Part shown: one piece after another, positions 60,956-64,000 of the stretch
How positions within the stretch are numbered: the first letter of the stretch is position 1
Layout: every line of letters starts with the position of its first letter
NCBI GenBank assembly: GCA_963678705.1
Contig: OY783205.1
Span: 620,001 to 684,000, forward strand
Direction of reading: 5' to 3'
Length of the DNA: 64,000 nt
Source: Panorpa germanica
Taxonomy: Eukaryota > Arthropoda > Insecta > Mecoptera > Panorpidae
Translations under genes and position numbers: made by a program
Notes under the pieces: generated by a model
Databases searched by the model: none
The model's input: only the letters and a program-made list of their open reading frames with translations
Told to the model about the DNA's origin: nothing

Positions 60956-61855
60956 TGATTTTACTTTGTGGCTAATATTGACAAATGAAATTGTAGTGAA
61001 AATACAACGTAAGGTTTAGATTTTTTTGGCAATATTAACAAAAAAATGTAACAAAGTAATTGAAGAAAAAGTTACAACATAAATCACTTATTTTGAACAT
61101 GAATATGTACGACTTATATGTATTCGAGTACAATAAAAATACCAAGAAAAATTTGCCATGTCTCTAGACTACATGTGTCTAATTTCGGATGCAAAAGTGA
61201 CACTGGAGCAAAGCCGCGGTAAATTTAAAATAGTCAGTTCTTATTGATACACCTTCCATAATTTTTTTTTAAAATAAATTTTATTTTATTAAACGCAGAA
61301 TATCTACATTTCTGGTTATATTTTTGAATAATTTAATTATTGTAAAACAACTCTTTTTACCTGTGAGGGTTCGATTATGATTACTTTTTACATTCGACTG
61401 TACAGTGTCACTTTCTGTGTATCAAACACACGAGGGGTGTACCATCATATCTGGCTGAATCAAAGGGTTACATAAGTGTCCCAGTGACACAGACAATGTC
61501 CCCTATTACAGTAGATGATGAAGAATGATATTTATTTATTTTTGTCATTAATATCAAGGAAAATTCCAACAAACATCTGCTTTTAAATTGTAATTAATTA
61601 AAATATTTTAAATTATTTAAATTTAAAGTTACATCATTATAATATTTTAAATCTGTTGTAATTTGTAAAAAAGAAATAAATAAGACGTTAAACGACCCAT
61701 GACACCTGACTGTATGTTAATGAGGTTCACGCATTATTTTCAGATTTTATAAACATTATAAATGTTGGATCATTTTTCTAAATTGAACGGTTTTTGCAGT
61801 TGTAACTTCATAAAATGGCCAGAGTTTAAATTTATATTCCATTTTTTTAAGTCGT
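60956..61855. other. No recognisable gene
   Basis: AT-rich non-coding sequence. No recognised frame or terminal repeat. Confidence 0.4.
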
Positions 61856-61859
61856 TCAA

Positions 61860-62331
61860 TTATAATAAAATAATGTTTCATATAAACAAAATAAAAAATA
61901 TTTTCAATTTATGCGTTTTTTGAACTGTTTTTCAAAATTTGGGATTTTTTTTTCGATTCGTAAATAAGTTACCCAGGTTAGCCTATATACAAAATTTCAA
62001 CTTTCTAGCACAATTTTTTCTCTCGGCAAAAAGTGCCCTCAAATAAAATTTTTGAGTTTTGAATTTTTTTTTAATATAATATTCAATTATTACACAATCC
62101 AAAATTTCTCTAATGTTTCCTACTGGGCACCCCCATTTTCTCATCCCCCCTTTTATAAAATTTGAAAATTTGGTTTCAAGGAAATTCAGGGGAAAATCCG
62201 GGGACGCTAAAAGTCTTAGAATTTTTTTATCTACGAAATAGGAAATTTTCAAAAATATCGCCAAAGCCGTTTTCGTTTTACCATACGAATTTCAGACACA
62301 TGTAAGAATATAAACATACACCTGGGACATT
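61860..62331 (-). mobile_element. Helitron family A copy, uninterrupted 5' region
   Basis: The internal text CAAAATTTCAACTTTCTAGC and CTCGGCAAAAAGTGCCC (plus-strand reading) match other family A copies. Near 62295-62330 it carries AAGAATATAAACATACACC followed by GGGACATTATA, which is the undisturbed version of the site where the family B Helitron inserted at 20.2 kb. The terminus is decayed and passes into a GAT microsatellite (62336-62351). A minus-strand frame at 61983-62264 is incidental. Confidence 0.6.
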
Positions 62332-62351
62332 ATATGATGATGATGATGATT

Positions 62352-62789
62352 ACAATTGAATCTAACTTCTATGGCCTAGATTTGGTTCGCCGAGTCGTTT
62401 CATCCGGCCCGCACATATTTTTGTAAAGTAGAAAATAAATTCAATGCAAAATAGAAAGTAAAGGAATCCAAAATCCTTCGCATTTACACTACTGACATGA
62501 TATTGATTTGAAATCTATTGTCTCTTCAACAGTAAATTATATTCAATGAAACGGATTTGGATCGTCAGTTCAAAAGTTTTTAAAATTTTTAGGTCAATTA
62601 TTTATTGTACCATAGCGAAGTATGATGGTTAGTTTACAAATCGGTGACTTGAAAAAGCTTTTCTTTTTAAAATTTATGTTTTAACATACTATCTCTTTAG
62701 CTTCTTTTATGCTCACCAAAAAATTTGATTTGTTACGAATGATTTGTTCATTTCATCAGTCACTTCATGTTTGAGAACAACAATAGGTT
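62352..62789. other. No recognisable gene
   Basis: Non-coding, nothing recognised. Confidence 0.4.
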
Positions 62790-63075
62790 ACAGAGGAAAG
62801 TCTTTGTGAACCATGACTTAATTTCTATAAAACTGTACTATATATTGATCAACTTTCCTAACAGGACTTCTAATAGCCAATTATTTTTTAATAAGTCGCA
62901 ATATTACAGCAAATATTAATAATTAAAATACTCATTTTTGGCACTTGTTGAACCAAAGTTGTAAATAACAAATCTGCGTGTGATGGCACGTCCGATGATT
63001 TGCCATCTCTTTCCTACAACAGTGTGTGATACGTCATTTACTACAAACAGCTGATTCAAACAAGTTTCTTATTAA
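62790..63075 (+). repeat. Dispersed repeat R-D, copy 3 (diverged)
   Basis: Same orientation as 16540-17110. It shares GTACTATATATTGATCAA, the CAACAGTGTGT-like word and ACTACAAACAGCTG in the same order. More diverged than the other two copies. Confidence 0.45.
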
Positions 63076-64000
63076 GTTGATTGTGGTTGTGAAATAATCT
63101 TTACAATGATTAGTTATTTCTTATGTTTCTTATAAAAGTAGAAGGGCCGGGCCTATGAAAATATCGTCGAGGTTGCAATCTGGCTCTGTCAATAAATAAT
63201 TGTCCACCTGCGGTGTAGATTCCAGAACAGTTTAATCACGCTGAAATGTGGACAATGTTTGATTAATTTGTCAAATAAATAATCACATACCATTAAACTA
63301 AAATAATAATAATAAAATTCAGACACAGGTAAGCAGTGTGTGATTTAAAACAGAAACTAACAAGAGACGTGCCTCGTGACGTCACAGCAGTTAATTAGGA
63401 AGATGAAATATACGCCGTCGAAATGAGTTGAGTTATGGAGATGTTGCGAAATTATTCTCTGCGTGAATAAATTTATACACGATAACGACTTGTAGATAAA
63501 GTGTTACATTATTTACTCAAAATTGATGTAAATATTACTATTTCATGAACTATTACATCATGGCTAGCTGAAGAACTAATTAGTCCCATGTCCATGATTT
63601 GTAACAGTACAAATTAAACAAATTAGAACGAAATCTTTATAGAGTTGATTAGGGTGATATCTTTAACATCTTTGCAAAAATCAAGTGTCAATCTTCGCCA
63701 TGGCTTGCATAATAAATACACCATTGCATTTTTTTTTACTTTGGTTTATAATTTTCACAATATCGATTATCAAGGTGTTTTTGCTGAGTCTTGTAAGTTA
63801 TAATTGTCGATCTCCGGCTAGCCTAATGGTTTATACTGTATCAAGGCCTAGTAGATTATGAGATTATGCTCGTGCTATGCATAAATACATAATCAGTTGA
63901 TTGTAAAGCAAGCACAGAAAATATCGTCATAAATTATATAATTAAGATCATAATCCCAAACAATTCTGCAAAGCTTTCTCTCTTAATTTTTGAATTTCCA
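63076..64000. other. No recognisable gene
   Basis: Non-coding. A weak tRNA-like text (TAGCCTAATGGTTTATACTG near 63820) might be an old SINE head, but no B box with proper spacing is evident. Confidence 0.4.

Noticed and set aside
61983..62264. 93-codon minus-strand frame
   Set aside because: It lies within a non-coding Helitron family A copy and is not open in the others.

Overview
This window looks like AT-rich, gene-poor nuclear DNA from an arthropod, most likely an insect. The evidence is the mixture of mobile elements: a Ty3/gypsy element, Helitrons with TC...CTAG termini, PIF/Harbinger transposases with a Myb-like partner gene, TTAA, TA and 8-bp target-site MITEs, tRNA-derived SINEs, and R1/jockey-like non-LTR tails. 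I cannot name the order from sequence alone. I recognise no intact host gene. Almost everything that can be identified is a mobile element or its debris.

Layout. 1-6370: mostly featureless, with an unknown dispersed repeat at 5.0 kb. 6371-14170: a complete, apparently very young Ty3/gypsy LTR retrotransposon on the minus strand. Its 748-bp LTRs differ by eye at only two adjacent bases, it has a 4-bp AATA target duplication, and it carries a single uninterrupted 1649-codon gag-pol frame. 14.2-20.1 kb: non-coding, with a SINE-like head, two dispersed repeats and G-rich tracts. 20174-21308: a Helitron with a second, different Helitron (20209-20554) inserted in it. 22.2-22.5 kb: a decayed non-LTR tail. 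22.68-25.05 kb: a strikingly regular 147-bp tandem repeat arranged as two opposed arrays, forming a giant imperfect palindrome. 25-34 kb: little apart from Helitron, non-LTR, hAT-MITE and SINE fragments and a long AT microsatellite. 34.1-43.6 kb: a repeat shared with 47.8 kb, a 659-bp foldback element, two copies of a TTAA MITE, a decayed Ty3 pol fragment, a TAA-flanked MITE and two Helitron remnants. 43.6-51.6 kb: a dense cluster of PIF/Harbinger transposase and Myb/SANT-like remnants, a 672-bp TTA-flanked MITE and a non-LTR RNase H/zinc-finger tail. 52-64 kb: Helitron copies (one with a Rep/helicase N-terminal remnant), SINEs, dispersed repeats and long stretches with nothing recognisable.

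How the parts relate. The Ty3 element is the only unit that looks potentially autonomous; its PBS, coding frame, polypurine tract and LTRs are all in place. The Harbinger remnants include both partner proteins of that superfamily (DDE transposase and Myb/SANT-like DNA-binding protein) next to MITEs with the matching 3-bp target duplication, as expected for cross-mobilised non-autonomous copies. The Helitrons include non-autonomous copies and one chimaera.

The most unusual structure is the 147-bp inverted array. Sequence variants are ordered the same way in both arms (type A outside, type B inside), which implies a duplicated and inverted array. A transcript across it would fold into a long hairpin.
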